A DNA stretch of 52,575 nucleotides from Parvibaculum sp040216885 (GCA_040216885.1 JAVJOG010000016.1:1-52575), one strand, 5' to 3'. Shown: positions 15,720 to 24,621, counted from the stretch's first letter. Notes: a model not told the origin generated them from the letters alone. Translations and numbers: made by a program.

Positions 15720-17168
15720 ATGGCTGCGGTACGCGAAACCGTCGAGACGGTTGGTGAAGTCGAGAAGTACAAATACGGCTTCACCACCGACATCGAATCC
15801 GACAAGGCTCCCCTCGGCCTGACAGAAGAGACGGTGCGTTTCATTTCGGCGAAAAAGAACGAACCCGACTGGCTGCTCGAGTGGAGGCTCGCTGCGTTTC
15901 GCCGCTGGCTGACGATGGATGAGCCGAAATGGGCAAAGGTCAGCTATCCGCCGATCGACTTCCAGGACGCCTATTACTACGCGGCGCCCAAGCAGTCGGC
16001 GAAGCTGAATAGCCTCGATGAGGTCGACCCCAAACTTCTCGAAACCTATCAGAAGCTCGGTATCCCGCTGACCGAACAGAAAATGCTCGCCGGTGTGGCG
16101 GTCGACGCGGTGTTCGACAGCGTGTCGGTCGTCACGACCTTCAAGGAAAAACTGCGTGAGGTCGGCGTGATCTTCTGCCCGATGTCGGAAGCCGTGCGCG
16201 ACCATCCGGAGCTGGTGCGGAAATATCTCGGTTCTGTCGTGCCGACCTCGGACAATTTTTATGCGACGTTGAATTCAGCCGTCTTCTCCGAAGGCTCCTT
16301 CGTCTATATCCCCGAAGGCGTACGCTGCCCTATGGAGCTCTCGACCTATTTCCGTATCAACGAAAAGCAGACCGGCCAGTTCGAACGGACGCTGATCATC
16401 GCCGACAAGGGCTCCTATGTGAGCTACCTCGAAGGCTGCACGGCGCCACAGCGCGACGAGAATCAGCTTCACGCGGCGGTGGTCGAGCTTGTCGCGCTGG
16501 AAGACGCCGAAATCAAATACTCGACTGTCCAGAACTGGTATCCCGGTGACGAGGACGGCAAGGGCGGCATCTACAATTTCGTCACCAAGCGCGGTGACTG
16601 CCGCGGTGCAAACTCGAAAATCTCATGGACCCAGGTCGAGACGGGTTCCGCCATCACCTGGAAATATCCGAGCTGCATCCTGCGCGGCGACAATTCGCGC
16701 GGCGAGTTCTATTCGATCGCAATTTCGAATGGACGTCAGCAGGTCGACAGCGGCACCAAGATGATCCATCTTGGCCGCAACACGTCGAGCCGCATCGTCT
16801 CGAAGGGTATTTCGGCCGGCCGTTCGTCGAATACCTATCGCGGTCTCGTCAGCGTGCATCGCAAGGCCGAGAACGTGCGTAATTTCACGCAATGCGACAG
16901 TCTGCTGATCGGCGACCGTTGCTCGGCGCACACGGTTCCCTATATCGAAACGAAGAATCCGAGTGCCGTTCTGGAGCATGAGGCGACGACGTCGAAAATC
17001 AGCGAAGACCAGATGTTCTATTGCCGGCAGCGCGGTATCGGCGAGGAAGAAGCGGTCGCGCTGATCGTCAACGGCTTCTGCCGCGACGTGTTGCAGCAAC
17101 TGCCGATGGAGTTCGCCGTCGAGGCCCAGAAGCTTGTCGGAATCAGCCTTGAAGGTAGCGTCGGCTGA
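15720..17168 (+). CDS. sufB: Fe-S cluster scaffold subunit SufB
   Basis: Encodes 482 residues from ATG 15720, immediately after the preceding TGA; the longer open frame to 15480 is a shadow of the desulfurase. Conserved SufB blocks are present: 'NEPDWLLEWRLAAFRRWL', 'YIPEGVRCPMELSTYFRIN', 'YLEGCTAPQRDENQLHAAVVELVALEDAEIKYSTVQNWYPGDEDG', and the C-terminal 'RNFTQCDSLLIGDRCSAHTVPYIE', whose Cys residues are proposed cluster ligands. It forms SufBC2D, which builds nascent clusters in the cytoplasm. Confidence 0.97.
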   Translation: MAAVRETVETVGEVEKYKYGFTTDIESDKAPLGLTEETVRFISAKKNEPDWLLEWRLAAFRRWLTMDEPKWAKVSYPPIDFQDAYYYAAPKQSAKLNSLDEVDPKLLETYQKLGIPLTEQKMLAGVAVDAVFDSVSVVTTFKEKLREVGVIFCPMSEAVRDHPELVRKYLGSVVPTSDNFYATLNSAVFSEGSFVYIPEGVRCPMELSTYFRINEKQTGQFERTLIIADKGSYVSYLEGCTAPQRDENQLHAAVVELVALEDAEIKYSTVQNWYPGDEDGKGGIYNFVTKRGDCRGANSKISWTQVETGSAITWKYPSCILRGDNSRGEFYSIAISNGRQQVDSGTKMIHLGRNTSSRIVSKGISAGRSSNTYRGLVSVHRKAENVRNFTQCDSLLIGDRCSAHTVPYIETKNPSAVLEHEATTSKISEDQMFYCRQRGIGEEEAVALIVNGFCRDVLQQLPMEFAVEAQKLVGISLEGSVG

Positions 17169-17191
17169 CGCTGGAATGTGGAAGAGTGAAT

Positions 17192-17941
17192 ATGCTTGAG
17201 ATCAAGAACCTGCATGTGTCGGTGGACGGCAAGGAAATCCTGAAAGGGATCGACCTCAGCATCCGTGCGGGTGAAGTCCATGCCATCATGGGTACGAACG
17301 GCTACGGCAAGTCGACGCTTTCCTATGTTCTCTCTGGCCGTGAAGGCTACGAGGTGACCGAGGGCTCGATCCGCTTCAAGGGCCGGGACCTGTCGGAACT
17401 GAATGTTGACGAGCGCGCCGCCGCGGGCATCTTTCTCGCCTTCCAGTACCCGATAGAGATTCCGGGTGTCACGACCATGACGTTCCTGAAAACGGCGTTG
17501 AACGCGCAGCGCAAGGCGCGCGGGCAGGACGAACTCGACGCTGTGCGTTTCCTGAAGCTTGTGCGCGAAAAGGCAAAGCCCCTCAACGTGCCGGACGAGA
17601 TGCTGAAACGGGCATTGAATGTCGGATTTTCAGGCGGCGAGAAGAAGCGCGCGGAAATCCTGCAGATGGCGTTGCTGGAGCCCGCGCTCGCCGTGCTTGA
17701 CGAGACGGATTCGGGGCTCGACATCGACGCACTGAAGACGGTTGCGGAAGGCGTCAACGCACTTCGAAGCCCGGAGCGCGCGATGCTGGTCATCACGCAT
17801 TATCAGCGCCTGCTCGACTATATTGTGCCCGATGCGGTGCACGTGCTTTCCGGCGGGCGCATCGTCCGGAGCGGCGGCAAGGAACTGGCGCATGAACTCG
17901 AGAAGTCGGGCTATGCCACCTATGGCGCCGATGCGGCGTGA
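17192..17941 (+). CDS. sufC: Fe-S assembly ATPase SufC
   Basis: Encodes 249 residues from ATG 17192 (GGAAGAG five bases upstream; GTG 17186 is also in frame). The ABC ATPase motifs are Walker A 'GTNGYGKST' (34-42), signature 'FSGGEKKRAEI', and Walker B 'LAVLDETDSGLD'. The Walker A residue before GKS is Tyr where SufC normally has Ser or Ala, which is tolerated because only the G-x-x-G-x-G-K-S frame is essential. SufC energises conformational changes of SufB-SufD. It sits eight bases upstream of sufD. Confidence 0.96.
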   Translation: MLEIKNLHVSVDGKEILKGIDLSIRAGEVHAIMGTNGYGKSTLSYVLSGREGYEVTEGSIRFKGRDLSELNVDERAAAGIFLAFQYPIEIPGVTTMTFLKTALNAQRKARGQDELDAVRFLKLVREKAKPLNVPDEMLKRALNVGFSGGEKKRAEILQMALLEPALAVLDETDSGLDIDALKTVAEGVNALRSPERAMLVITHYQRLLDYIVPDAVHVLSGGRIVRSGGKELAHELEKSGYATYGADAA

Positions 17942-17948
17942 GGAAAGA

Positions 17949-19265
17949 ATGAACGACAAGGCCGCACAAAGTTTCGCAGCAACATATGACCGGGAGCGCG
18001 CGGCGCTGCCCGGCGCCGACGGCTGGCTGGCGCGCCGCCGCGACGCGGCGCTGAAGTCGTTCAGCGCCGCAGGTCTACCGCATCGCCGCCTTGAGGAATG
18101 GAAATATACCGACCTGCGCCAAGCGCTCGAAAAGTCCGCCTTTACGGCTGCTCCGGTGCACGCAGGAGCAGTCGTCCTGCCAGACACGGCCGCGGCATCT
18201 GCCTTCGCCGCGATCGACCGCCATGTCGTCGTCTTCGTCAATGGTCGCTATCGCGCCGATCTTTCGAAAGCGGTCCGCTTGCCGAAGGGCGTCGAGCTGC
18301 ATTCGCTGGCCGATGTGCTGCACGAGCAATGGGCAAAGGAGCTTGTCGAACGCCGTTTCGACGATGCACGCCAGTCGGAAGACATCGTCGATCTCAACAC
18401 GGCTTTGATGCGCGACGGGGCGGCTCTGCGTATTCGCAAGGGCGTCCGCCTCGACAAGCCGCTGCACCTGCTTTTCCTCGCCGCCGATGGTGGTGCCTCG
18501 CACACCCGTAACCTGATCCTGCTGGAAGAAGGCGCGGACGCGACGATCTTCGAAAGTCATCTCGGCGCCGGCGTCGCGTTCGCCGACATTGTCACCGATA
18601 TTGCGCTGGGCGACGAAGCGCACCTTGCTCATGTGAAGCTTCAGGACGAAGCGGCGAGCACCGTTCATCTGGCGACCTTGCGCGCCCGCCTTGGCGCAAA
18701 ATCCCGCCTGTCGAGTTTCGCGCTGACGCTCGGCTGCGGCGTCTCCCGAACGCAGAACTTCATCCTTTTTGCCGGCGAAGGTGCGGAGGCGCATGTCAAC
18801 GGCGCCTACGCGCTGAAAGGCGCGCAGCATGCCGATCAGTTCTGCGTGATCGACCATGCGGTACCGGGATGCACCAGCCATACGCTCTTCAAGGGCGTGC
18901 TGGACGGCGCCTCCGAGGGTGTCTTCCAAGGCAAGGTTATCGTGCGGCCACATGCCCAGAAGACCGACGGCCGCCAGATGACGCATGCGCTGCTGCTGTC
19001 GCGTGACGCGGCGATGAACGCCAAGCCCGAACTCGAAATTTATGCCGACGATGTGCAATGTGCACACGGCTCGACGGTTGGCGAACTCTCGCGCGACGCG
19101 ATTTTCTTCCTGCGCTCGCGCGGTATTCCGGAAGCGTCGGCGCGCCAGCTCCTCGTGTCGGCATTTCTCGATGAGGCACTGGATCTCGTGCCGCATGAAG
19201 CGGTGCATGAGGCATTGAAACTGCTCGCCGCCGGCTGGTTCGCGGATGGGGAGGGTAGGGCATGA
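17949..19265 (+). CDS. sufD: Fe-S assembly subunit SufD
   Basis: Encodes 438 residues from ATG 17949 (GGAAAG upstream). It is a beta-helix paralog of SufB: 'PHRRLEEWKYTDLRQAL' at the N-terminus is diagnostic. The C-terminal core 'DGRQMTHALLLSRDAAMNAKPELEIYADDVQCAHGSTVGEL' contains the conserved His in the 'CAHGST' motif shared by SufB and SufD proteins. SufD heterodimerises with SufB and helps iron entry. Its stop overlaps the sufS ATG by four bases (ATGA), indicating translational coupling. Confidence 0.96.
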   Translation: MNDKAAQSFAATYDRERAALPGADGWLARRRDAALKSFSAAGLPHRRLEEWKYTDLRQALEKSAFTAAPVHAGAVVLPDTAAASAFAAIDRHVVVFVNGRYRADLSKAVRLPKGVELHSLADVLHEQWAKELVERRFDDARQSEDIVDLNTALMRDGAALRIRKGVRLDKPLHLLFLAADGGASHTRNLILLEEGADATIFESHLGAGVAFADIVTDIALGDEAHLAHVKLQDEAASTVHLATLRARLGAKSRLSSFALTLGCGVSRTQNFILFAGEGAEAHVNGAYALKGAQHADQFCVIDHAVPGCTSHTLFKGVLDGASEGVFQGKVIVRPHAQKTDGRQMTHALLLSRDAAMNAKPELEIYADDVQCAHGSTVGELSRDAIFFLRSRGIPEASARQLLVSAFLDEALDLVPHEAVHEALKLLAAGWFADGEGRA

Positions 19266-20506
19266 ACAGTCCGGTTCTGAAATCCGCAACTTACGACGTA
19301 GGGCGCATCCGCGCCGACTTCCCGATCCTGTCGCGTGAGGTCTACGGAAAGCCGTTGGTTTATCTCGACAATGCCGCCTCGGCACAGAAGCCGCAATCGG
19401 TGATCGACGCCGTGACGCATGCATATGCCAGCGAATACTCGAACGTCCATCGCGGCATGCACTACCTCGCCAATGCCGCGACCGAGAAATTCGAGGAAGC
19501 GCGCGAAACGGCACGGGCGTTTCTGAATGCGGCTTCGACCGAGGAAATCGCTTTTACCTCGGGGGGTACCGATGCGATCAATCTGGTTGCGTCGTCATAT
19601 CTGGCACCGCATATCGAGCCGGGCGACGAAATAATCCTTTCGGTTCTGGAACATCATTCGAACATCGTGCCCTGGCATTTCCTGCGTGAACGGCACGGTG
19701 CCGTGTTGAAATGGATTCCGGCGACCGACAAGGGCGATCTTGATCTTGACGCCTATGAAGATCTTTTCACGCCGCGCACCAAATTCGTCGCCGTTACGCA
19801 GATGTCGAACGCACTCGGCACGATCACGCCGATGAAGACAATGATCCGGATCGCGCATGAGCGCGATGTGCCGGTGCTGGTGGATGGCTGCCAGGGGATC
19901 GTTCACCTGCCGACCGATGTGCGCGAACTCGATTGCGATTTCCTCGTCGGCACCGGACACAAACTCTATGGGCCGACCGGCATCGGCCTGCTTTACGGCA
20001 AGTCAACGCATCTGAAGGCGATGCGGCCCTATCGCGGCGGTGGCGAGATGATCCGCGAGGTCGGCATGGACGATGTCACCTATGCCGCGCCGCCGCACCG
20101 CTTCGAGGCCGGCACGCCGCCCATCGTCCAGGCTATTGGCCTTGGCGCGGCGCTTTCCTATATCGAAAGTATCGGCCGCGAGCGGATTGCCGCGCATGAG
20201 GCGGAGTTGAGGGACTATGCGACCCGTCGCCTCTCGGAGATCAACAGTCTGCGCATTGTCGGGACGACGAAGATGAAGGGCAGTATCGTTTCCTTTGTAA
20301 TGGACAATGCCCACCCACACGATATCGCGACCGTCATCGACAGAGCGGGCGTCGCGGTTCGGGCAGGCCATCATTGCGCGCAGCCGGCGATGGAACGGTT
20401 CGGCGTCGGCGCGACGACGCGAGCCTCCTTTTCGATGTACAATACGTTCGATGAGGTCGACCGGCTGGTCGATGCGCTGATCGACAGCAAGAAGTTCTTT
20501 GGATAA
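19262..20506 (+). CDS. sufS: Cysteine desulfurase SufS (group II)
   Basis: Encodes 414 residues. It begins 'IRADFPILSREVYGKPLVYLDNAASAQKP', as in SufS/CsdA. The PLP lysine is K234 ('GTGHKLYGPTG') and the catalytic Cys is C372 in 'RAGHHCAQP', the short-loop arrangement of group II enzymes that normally need a SufE or SufU acceptor. No sufE is present in this operon. It provides persulfide sulfur to the SufBCD scaffold. Confidence 0.96.
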   Translation: MNSPVLKSATYDVGRIRADFPILSREVYGKPLVYLDNAASAQKPQSVIDAVTHAYASEYSNVHRGMHYLANAATEKFEEARETARAFLNAASTEEIAFTSGGTDAINLVASSYLAPHIEPGDEIILSVLEHHSNIVPWHFLRERHGAVLKWIPATDKGDLDLDAYEDLFTPRTKFVAVTQMSNALGTITPMKTMIRIAHERDVPVLVDGCQGIVHLPTDVRELDCDFLVGTGHKLYGPTGIGLLYGKSTHLKAMRPYRGGGEMIREVGMDDVTYAAPPHRFEAGTPPIVQAIGLGAALSYIESIGRERIAAHEAELRDYATRRLSEINSLRIVGTTKMKGSIVSFVMDNAHPHDIATVIDRAGVAVRAGHHCAQPAMERFGVGATTRASFSMYNTFDEVDRLVDALIDSKKFFG

Positions 20507-20513
20507 ACGGATC

Positions 20514-20912
20514 ATGGCCGAAGATGCGAACATGATGGAAGACGCGGAAACGGTGCCGCCCGGCGCCGAGGGGCCCCCGCGCGCTTCGGCGATCCCGCAG
20601 GAAGAGATCGATCAGATCACCGACGACATCATTGCCGCGCTCAAGACGGTCTACGACCCTGAAATCCCGGTCGATGTCTATGAGCTCGGCCTGATCTACA
20701 AGGTCGATATTTCCGACGACCGCGACGTTGTCATCGACATGACGCTGACGGCGCCGGGCTGTCCGGTGGCCGGCACGATGCCGATCATGGTCGAGGACGC
20801 GGTGCGCACCGTCGAAGGAATCGCCGACGTGCGCGTCAACATGACCTTCGATCCGCCCTGGGATCCGAGCCGTATGTCCGACGAAGCGCGCGTTGCGTTG
20901 AACATGTTCTGA
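20514..20912 (+). CDS. sufT: SUF-associated DUF59/MIP18 protein SufT
   Basis: Encodes 132 residues from ATG 20514. The DUF59 signature 'VYDPEIPVDVYELGLIYKVDI' is followed by 'MTLTAPGCPVAGTMP', with the conserved Cys of the MIP18/SufT/PaaD fold. The N-terminal 35 residues are acidic and low in complexity. SufT-type proteins act in Fe-S maturation or transfer to client enzymes. Its TGA overlaps an in-frame ATG of the next gene, showing tight operon packing. Confidence 0.92.
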   Translation: MAEDANMMEDAETVPPGAEGPPRASAIPQEEIDQITDDIIAALKTVYDPEIPVDVYELGLIYKVDISDDRDVVIDMTLTAPGCPVAGTMPIMVEDAVRTVEGIADVRVNMTFDPPWDPSRMSDEARVALNMF

Positions 20913-20923
20913 TGGAGCCGACA

Positions 20924-21283
20924 ATGGCGCGACAAATGCCCAAGGCGATCACACTGACCGAAGCTGCTGCCGCGCGCATGAAAGAAATCATGGCCGCGTC
21001 GGACGGCAAATATATCGGCGTGCGTATCGGCGTGAAGAACGGCGGCTGCGCCGGCATGGAATACACGATGGAATATGCCGAAACCGCCAACCCGCTTGAC
21101 GAGGTTGTCGATGATCGCGATGTCCGCATCCTGATCGACCCCAAGGCGATCCTGTTTCTGCTTGGAACTGAGATGGACTACGAGGAGGACAAGTTCGCCT
21201 CCGGTTTCCGCTTCAACAACCCGAACCAGACCGACGCCTGCGGTTGCGGCGAAAGCGTGACCATCGTCCCGGCGACTGTCTGA
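20924..21283 (+). CDS. sufA: A-type Fe-S carrier SufA/IscA
   Basis: Encodes 119 residues from ATG 20924, with GGAG seven bases upstream; ATG 20912 is also in frame. The three ligand cysteines are present: C42 ('GGCAGM') and C106/C108 ('DACGCGES'). It receives clusters from the SUF scaffold and passes them to apo-proteins. It is the last recognisable Fe-S gene of the operon. Confidence 0.95.
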   Translation: MARQMPKAITLTEAAAARMKEIMAASDGKYIGVRIGVKNGGCAGMEYTMEYAETANPLDEVVDDRDVRILIDPKAILFLLGTEMDYEEDKFASGFRFNNPNQTDACGCGESVTIVPATV

Positions 21284-21288
21284 CCGTC

Positions 21289-21705
21289 ATGGCCGTCAGC
21301 CCCGAATACAAGGAGTTTGTGGCCGAGCAGCTTGAGCCTCTAGGGTCGGTCCGCATTCGCAACATGTTTGGTGGAGCCGGCGTTTATCTGGACGATTTGA
21401 TGTTCGGCCTTATTGCCGGCGAAACACTCTTCTTCAAGGTCGATGACCGCAACCGTGCCGATTACGTAGCGGAGGGCAGTGGCCCCTTCATTTATGAGCC
21501 GCCCTCGGGCAAGACGATTGCCATGTCGTATTACGAGCTGCCCGAACGGCTCTATGACGAGCCTGTTGAATTGATCGACTGGGCCCGCAAGGCGCTCGAC
21601 GCCGCACTGGCGACCAAGGCTGCAAAGCCCGTTCCCCGGAAAAGCTGGAACACGCGAAAAAAGGCCGCGCGCCCTGGAAAACACGACGCGCGGCTCGAAA
21701 GATAA
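21289..21705 (+). CDS. TfoX N-terminal domain protein
   Basis: Encodes 138 residues from ATG 21289, five bases after the sufA stop. The TfoX_N/Sxy-like domain is clear: 'LEPLGSVRIRNMFGGAGVYLDDLMFGLIAGETLFFKVDDRNRADYVAEGSGPFIYE'. A basic tail ('KSWNTRKKAARPGKHDARLER') follows. Sxy/TfoX activates competence genes in gammaproteobacteria, but short TfoX_N proteins in alphaproteobacteria have no assigned role. It is probably co-transcribed with suf. Confidence 0.85.
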   Translation: MAVSPEYKEFVAEQLEPLGSVRIRNMFGGAGVYLDDLMFGLIAGETLFFKVDDRNRADYVAEGSGPFIYEPPSGKTIAMSYYELPERLYDEPVELIDWARKALDAALATKAAKPVPRKSWNTRKKAARPGKHDARLER

Positions 21706-21707
21706 AA

Positions 21708-21776
21708 ATGCCTCACATGATTTTCTTCATCGCCGTGATGTTCCTCGCCCTGCTGGCAAGCTGCATCATCGGCTAA
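21708..21776 (+). CDS. Possible tiny membrane protein or lipoprotein-like ORF (22 aa)
   Basis: ATG 21708 opens two bases after the TfoX-like stop and ends at TAA 21776. The peptide is almost entirely hydrophobic ('MIFFIAVMFLALLASC') and ends CIIG. It contains a lipobox-like L-A-S-C, but only three residues follow the Cys. The SD is weak (GAAAGA). It overlaps the convergent enoyl-CoA hydratase stop by four bases. It could be a single-helix microprotein; chance is not excluded. Confidence 0.25.
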   Translation: MPHMIFFIAVMFLALLASCIIG

Positions 21777-22564
21777 TTGCCCTTGAACTGCGCCGGACGC
21801 TTCTCGAGGAAGGCGCGGACGCCTTCTTTGAAGTCGTCGCCATTGCCCGCGGTCCGCTGAAGCTGCCGCTCGAGATTGAGCTGCTCTTCATAGGTGTTGT
21901 CAGTGCTCTCCCAATAGAGCTGACGCATCATGCCGAGCGCCTTGGTCGGGCCGTTTGCGAGGCCGGCGGCGAGCTTACGAGCCTCGGCCATCAAGGTCTC
22001 GTCGTCGAACACCCGGTTGACCAGGCCCCACTGCAACGCCGTCTCTGCAGACAGCTTTTCGCCCAGCAGCGACAGTTCCATCGCCCGTGCCTTGCCGACG
22101 AGACGCGGCAATATCCAGGTCGAGCCGCCATCCGGCACCAGACCGATGCGGCAGAATGCTTGCAGGAAATACGATGACTTCGCGCACAGCACCAGATCGC
22201 CCATCAGGGCGAAGCTCATGCCGACGCCAGCCGCCGGACCGTTGACGGCGGTGACGAAGGGCATCGGCAGGTTACGCAGCCGCCTCAGAAAAGGATGGTA
22301 CATCGTTTCGAGCGCCGAGCCGGCGTCCGGCCGCGCACCCGAATTGTCGTCGCGCCCTTGCAGGTTGGCGCCAGTGCAGAAGCCGCGGCCTTCACCAGTC
22401 ATCACGAGACAGCGCAACCCGTTCTTTGGATCCTCAACCGCGTCCATCGCGCGCATCAAGCCGCCCAGCATCTCAGGCGAAATGGCGTTCATCACCTCGG
22501 GGTGATTGAGCGTCAGCACGCCGACATTGCCGTCGACATCGAGTTTGACCCGCTCGAATTCCAT
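21773..22564 (-). CDS. Enoyl-CoA hydratase/isomerase (PaaG-like)
   Basis: Encodes 263 residues, normal crotonase length. 'GVLTLNHPEVMNAISPEMLGGL', 'GFCTGANLQG' and 'AAVNGPAAGVGMSFALMGDLVL'-type segments supply the CoA-binding and oxyanion-hole regions. 'LVPDGGSTWILPRLVGKARAMELSLLGEKLSAETALQWGLVNRVF' is characteristic of the PaaG/2-(1,2-epoxyphenyl)acetyl-CoA isomerase subgroup. It may act in fatty-acid or aromatic-CoA degradation. A broken paralog lies directly upstream in the same orientation, suggesting tandem duplication. Confidence 0.9.
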   Translation of the reverse strand: MEFERVKLDVDGNVGVLTLNHPEVMNAISPEMLGGLMRAMDAVEDPKNGLRCLVMTGEGRGFCTGANLQGRDDNSGARPDAGSALETMYHPFLRRLRNLPMPFVTAVNGPAAGVGMSFALMGDLVLCAKSSYFLQAFCRIGLVPDGGSTWILPRLVGKARAMELSLLGEKLSAETALQWGLVNRVFDDETLMAEARKLAAGLANGPTKALGMMRQLYWESTDNTYEEQLNLERQLQRTAGNGDDFKEGVRAFLEKRPAQFKGN

Positions 22565-22603
22565 CTTCGCCTCCTTGTTTTGAATGCTGTTCGGTTGATG
22601 AGG

Positions 22604-23284
22604 TCAGGCCTTGAACGCCGGTTCCTTCTTGGTCAGGAACGCCTTGACGCCCTCGGCAAAATTCGGATGGTCATCCAGCATGCCCTGCACGTCGCGTTCA
22701 TAGTCGAGTTGCTCGGCATAGCCGTTCCGCGCTCCGGCATCGATGGCTTTACGGATTTCGGCAAAGGCGCTGGTCGGCCCCTTGGTGAGTTTTGCCGCCA
22801 GTGTCATTGCCTCTTCCATCAGCGCCGTATCCTTGACGCATTTCCAGATCATGCCTCATTCGGCGGCTGTTTCCGCCGGCAGCTTGTCGCCGGTCAGCGC
22901 AAGGCCCAGCGCTCGCGCGCGCCCGACAAGGCGCGGCAGATGTCAGGTGCAGCCAAGATCGGGTATGAGCCCGAGCCGCGGTCCGAACACCTGCACGAAG
23001 GACGCCGAATGGGAGGCGATCACAATGTCGGCGGCAAGCGCGACGCCCTGGCCGATCGTCATGCCCTCTTCGCGCTGTTCTTGTGCGGCAAGATCGGCGC
23101 CCGCACAGAAGCCGCACCCGGCGCCGGTGATGACGAGCGCCCGTGCATCGGCATTCTTCGCGACTTCCGCCACGGCCGCGCGCACCTCTGCAATGAGCTT
23201 GGTGTTGATGCTGTTCAGCACCTCGGGCCGGTTCAGCGTCGGCAGGGCGACGCCATTTTCGATTTCGAAGGTGATGGTTTCCAT
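22604..23284 (-). pseudogene. Decayed PaaG-like enoyl-CoA hydratase paralog
   Basis: One continuous reading frame of 227 codons is interrupted by TGA at codon 114 (22945-22943) and codon 143 (22858-22856). Both fall exactly where the intact neighbour has Trp ('GGSTWILPRLVG' versus 'DLGCT*HLPRLVG'; 'ALQWGLVN' versus 'AAE*GMIWK'). Between 'GFCAGADLAAQEQREEG' and 'GQGVALAADIVIAS' about 35 residues are missing without a frame change, removing the oxyanion-hole strand. A Gly-to-Cys change precedes the first stop. The rest remains readable through 'FLTKKEPAFKA'. It looks like a young pseudogene of the tandem pair. Confidence 0.85.
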
Positions 23285-23444
23285 GTGACGCGCCTTCCCG
23301 GATTGCCGGGCGATTTTCGCCGTTTGGAGGCAGCATAGTCATGCGCCGGGCATGACGGAAGGCCACCCGGAAGGCATTCCGGGCGTATCAACGTTCCGTC
23401 GCGTCGATGATTTGGAGGCAGGCGTCGCGCGGGAGCGGTCGCCG

Positions 23445-24500
23445 TCAACTCGCTTTCGCCTGCGGAACCGCCGTCTCGTGCAATTCGGTGATGACACAAT
23501 TGCGGCCCGCATGTTTGGCGGCGTAGAGGCAGCCGTCGGCCCGCTCGATCAGGCCGGCGCCGGTCTCGCCGGGCCGGTAGAGCGAAATGCCCATCGACAT
23601 GGTCACCCGCCCGAGCGACTCGCCCGTCGAACGCTTCACCAACTCGCGTGCCTGCACGGTTTCGCGAATCTTGTTGGCGATCGTCTCTGCGAGTTCGATT
23701 TCGGTCTCCGGCATGACGACTGCGAATTCCTCGCCGCCGTAGCGCGCGACGAAGTGTTGCGGCATGGCGCCCGTCTTGAGACAGTTGGCGACGAGCTTCA
23801 ACACTTGGTCGCCGGTTCGGTGACCGAATGTGTCATTGAATTTCTTGAAATGGTCGATGTCGCCAATGACGAGGCAGAGCGGCTTTCCGTCGGCGCCGAC
23901 AGTAGCCATTTCGCGCGCCAGGGCTTCGTCGAAAGCCTTGCGATTGTTGACGCCGGTCAGCCCGTCGGTCCGCGCCTCGCTATGTGCTTTTTCGAGGTTC
24001 TGCTGCAATTCGTTGAGTTCGCTCTTGGTCGCATGCAGCGTCTCTTCGAGTTCGGCGCTGCGCTCTTCCATTTTCCGGGATGCAGCGATAATCGCCTCCA
24101 CGGCATTTGCCACATCGTTCGGGGTCGACTGGTTGGTCAGCGTTTCGCTGGCCGCACGAACCGATTGTCCGAAGGTGCTGGAGTTTCCGGCCGTTTCCTC
24201 GATGATCCTCAGGATGCGGTCGACTTCGGTGTTGAGCTTGGCGCCGGTGTTCAGCGTCATATCGGTCAGTTTGCCGTCGCCCATGAAGCGCTCACGCAGC
24301 TCTGCCGTGGCTTCCACGTTCACGGGCTCCTGCCGGGCGATCCGCGCATCGATCTCCTTGTTGAGCTCGGGTGTGCGGCCCGACGCATAGCGGAACCAGA
24401 TGGCATAGTTGTCAGGGGAGGGCGGAATACCGTTTTCCGCCATGTGCCGAAGTGCCTGCGCGCTCCATTCGGCTGCAAATTCGATTTCTTCTCCGTCCAT
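23445..24500 (-). CDS. GGDEF diguanylate cyclase, cytoplasmic
   Basis: Encodes 351 residues from ATG 24500 (GTG 24509 is also in frame). The N-terminal region (1-130) is helical and unassigned, and a coiled coil (about 135-175, 'SRKMEERSAELEETLHATKSELNELQQNLEKAH') leads into the GGDEF domain. The active site is 'RYGGEEF' (255-259), intact for c-di-GMP synthesis. No RxxD inhibitory site precedes it, so product inhibition through the I-site is unlikely. No transmembrane segment. It is divergent from the ALDH gene. Confidence 0.92.
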   Translation of the reverse strand: MDGEEIEFAAEWSAQALRHMAENGIPPSPDNYAIWFRYASGRTPELNKEIDARIARQEPVNVEATAELRERFMGDGKLTDMTLNTGAKLNTEVDRILRIIEETAGNSSTFGQSVRAASETLTNQSTPNDVANAVEAIIAASRKMEERSAELEETLHATKSELNELQQNLEKAHSEARTDGLTGVNNRKAFDEALAREMATVGADGKPLCLVIGDIDHFKKFNDTFGHRTGDQVLKLVANCLKTGAMPQHFVARYGGEEFAVVMPETEIELAETIANKIRETVQARELVKRSTGESLGRVTMSMGISLYRPGETGAGLIERADGCLYAAKHAGRNCVITELHETAVPQAKAS

Positions 24501-24570
24501 CGCGAACACCGTCCCCCCGCTTGTCGCCAGCGCTGCCGCACCTGCCTGTCGGAAACCCTAGGCGAATTCA

Positions 24571-24621
24571 GTTACCCCACCGTAAATCAGGTCGGAAAAC
24601 TGCCATTTTTCTGTGGGTAAC
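24571..24621. repeat. Inverted repeat in the DGC/ALDH intergenic region
   Basis: GTTACCCCAC (24571-24580) and GTGGGTAAC (24613-24621) are near-perfect inverted copies separated by 32 bp. They lie in the 313-bp divergent region 24501-24813. Three helical turns between arms would suit a looping repressor dimer pair. No family is recognised. The rest of the gap shows no gene; a TATATTGCAG stretch near 24687 could contain an ALDH -10. Confidence 0.3.

Noticed and set aside
17292..17318. SufC Walker A with Tyr before GKST as a possibly inactive ATPase
   Set aside because: The invariant glycines, Lys and Ser/Thr, the signature and Walker B are all present, so ATP binding should be normal.
22604..23284. 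UGA read as Trp (alternative genetic code or recoding) in the second enoyl-CoA hydratase
   Set aside because: Many intact genes in the window end at TGA in the normal place (sufD, clpP, bcp), prfB (UGA release) is present, and this gene also lacks about 35 essential residues. A pseudogene explains it better.
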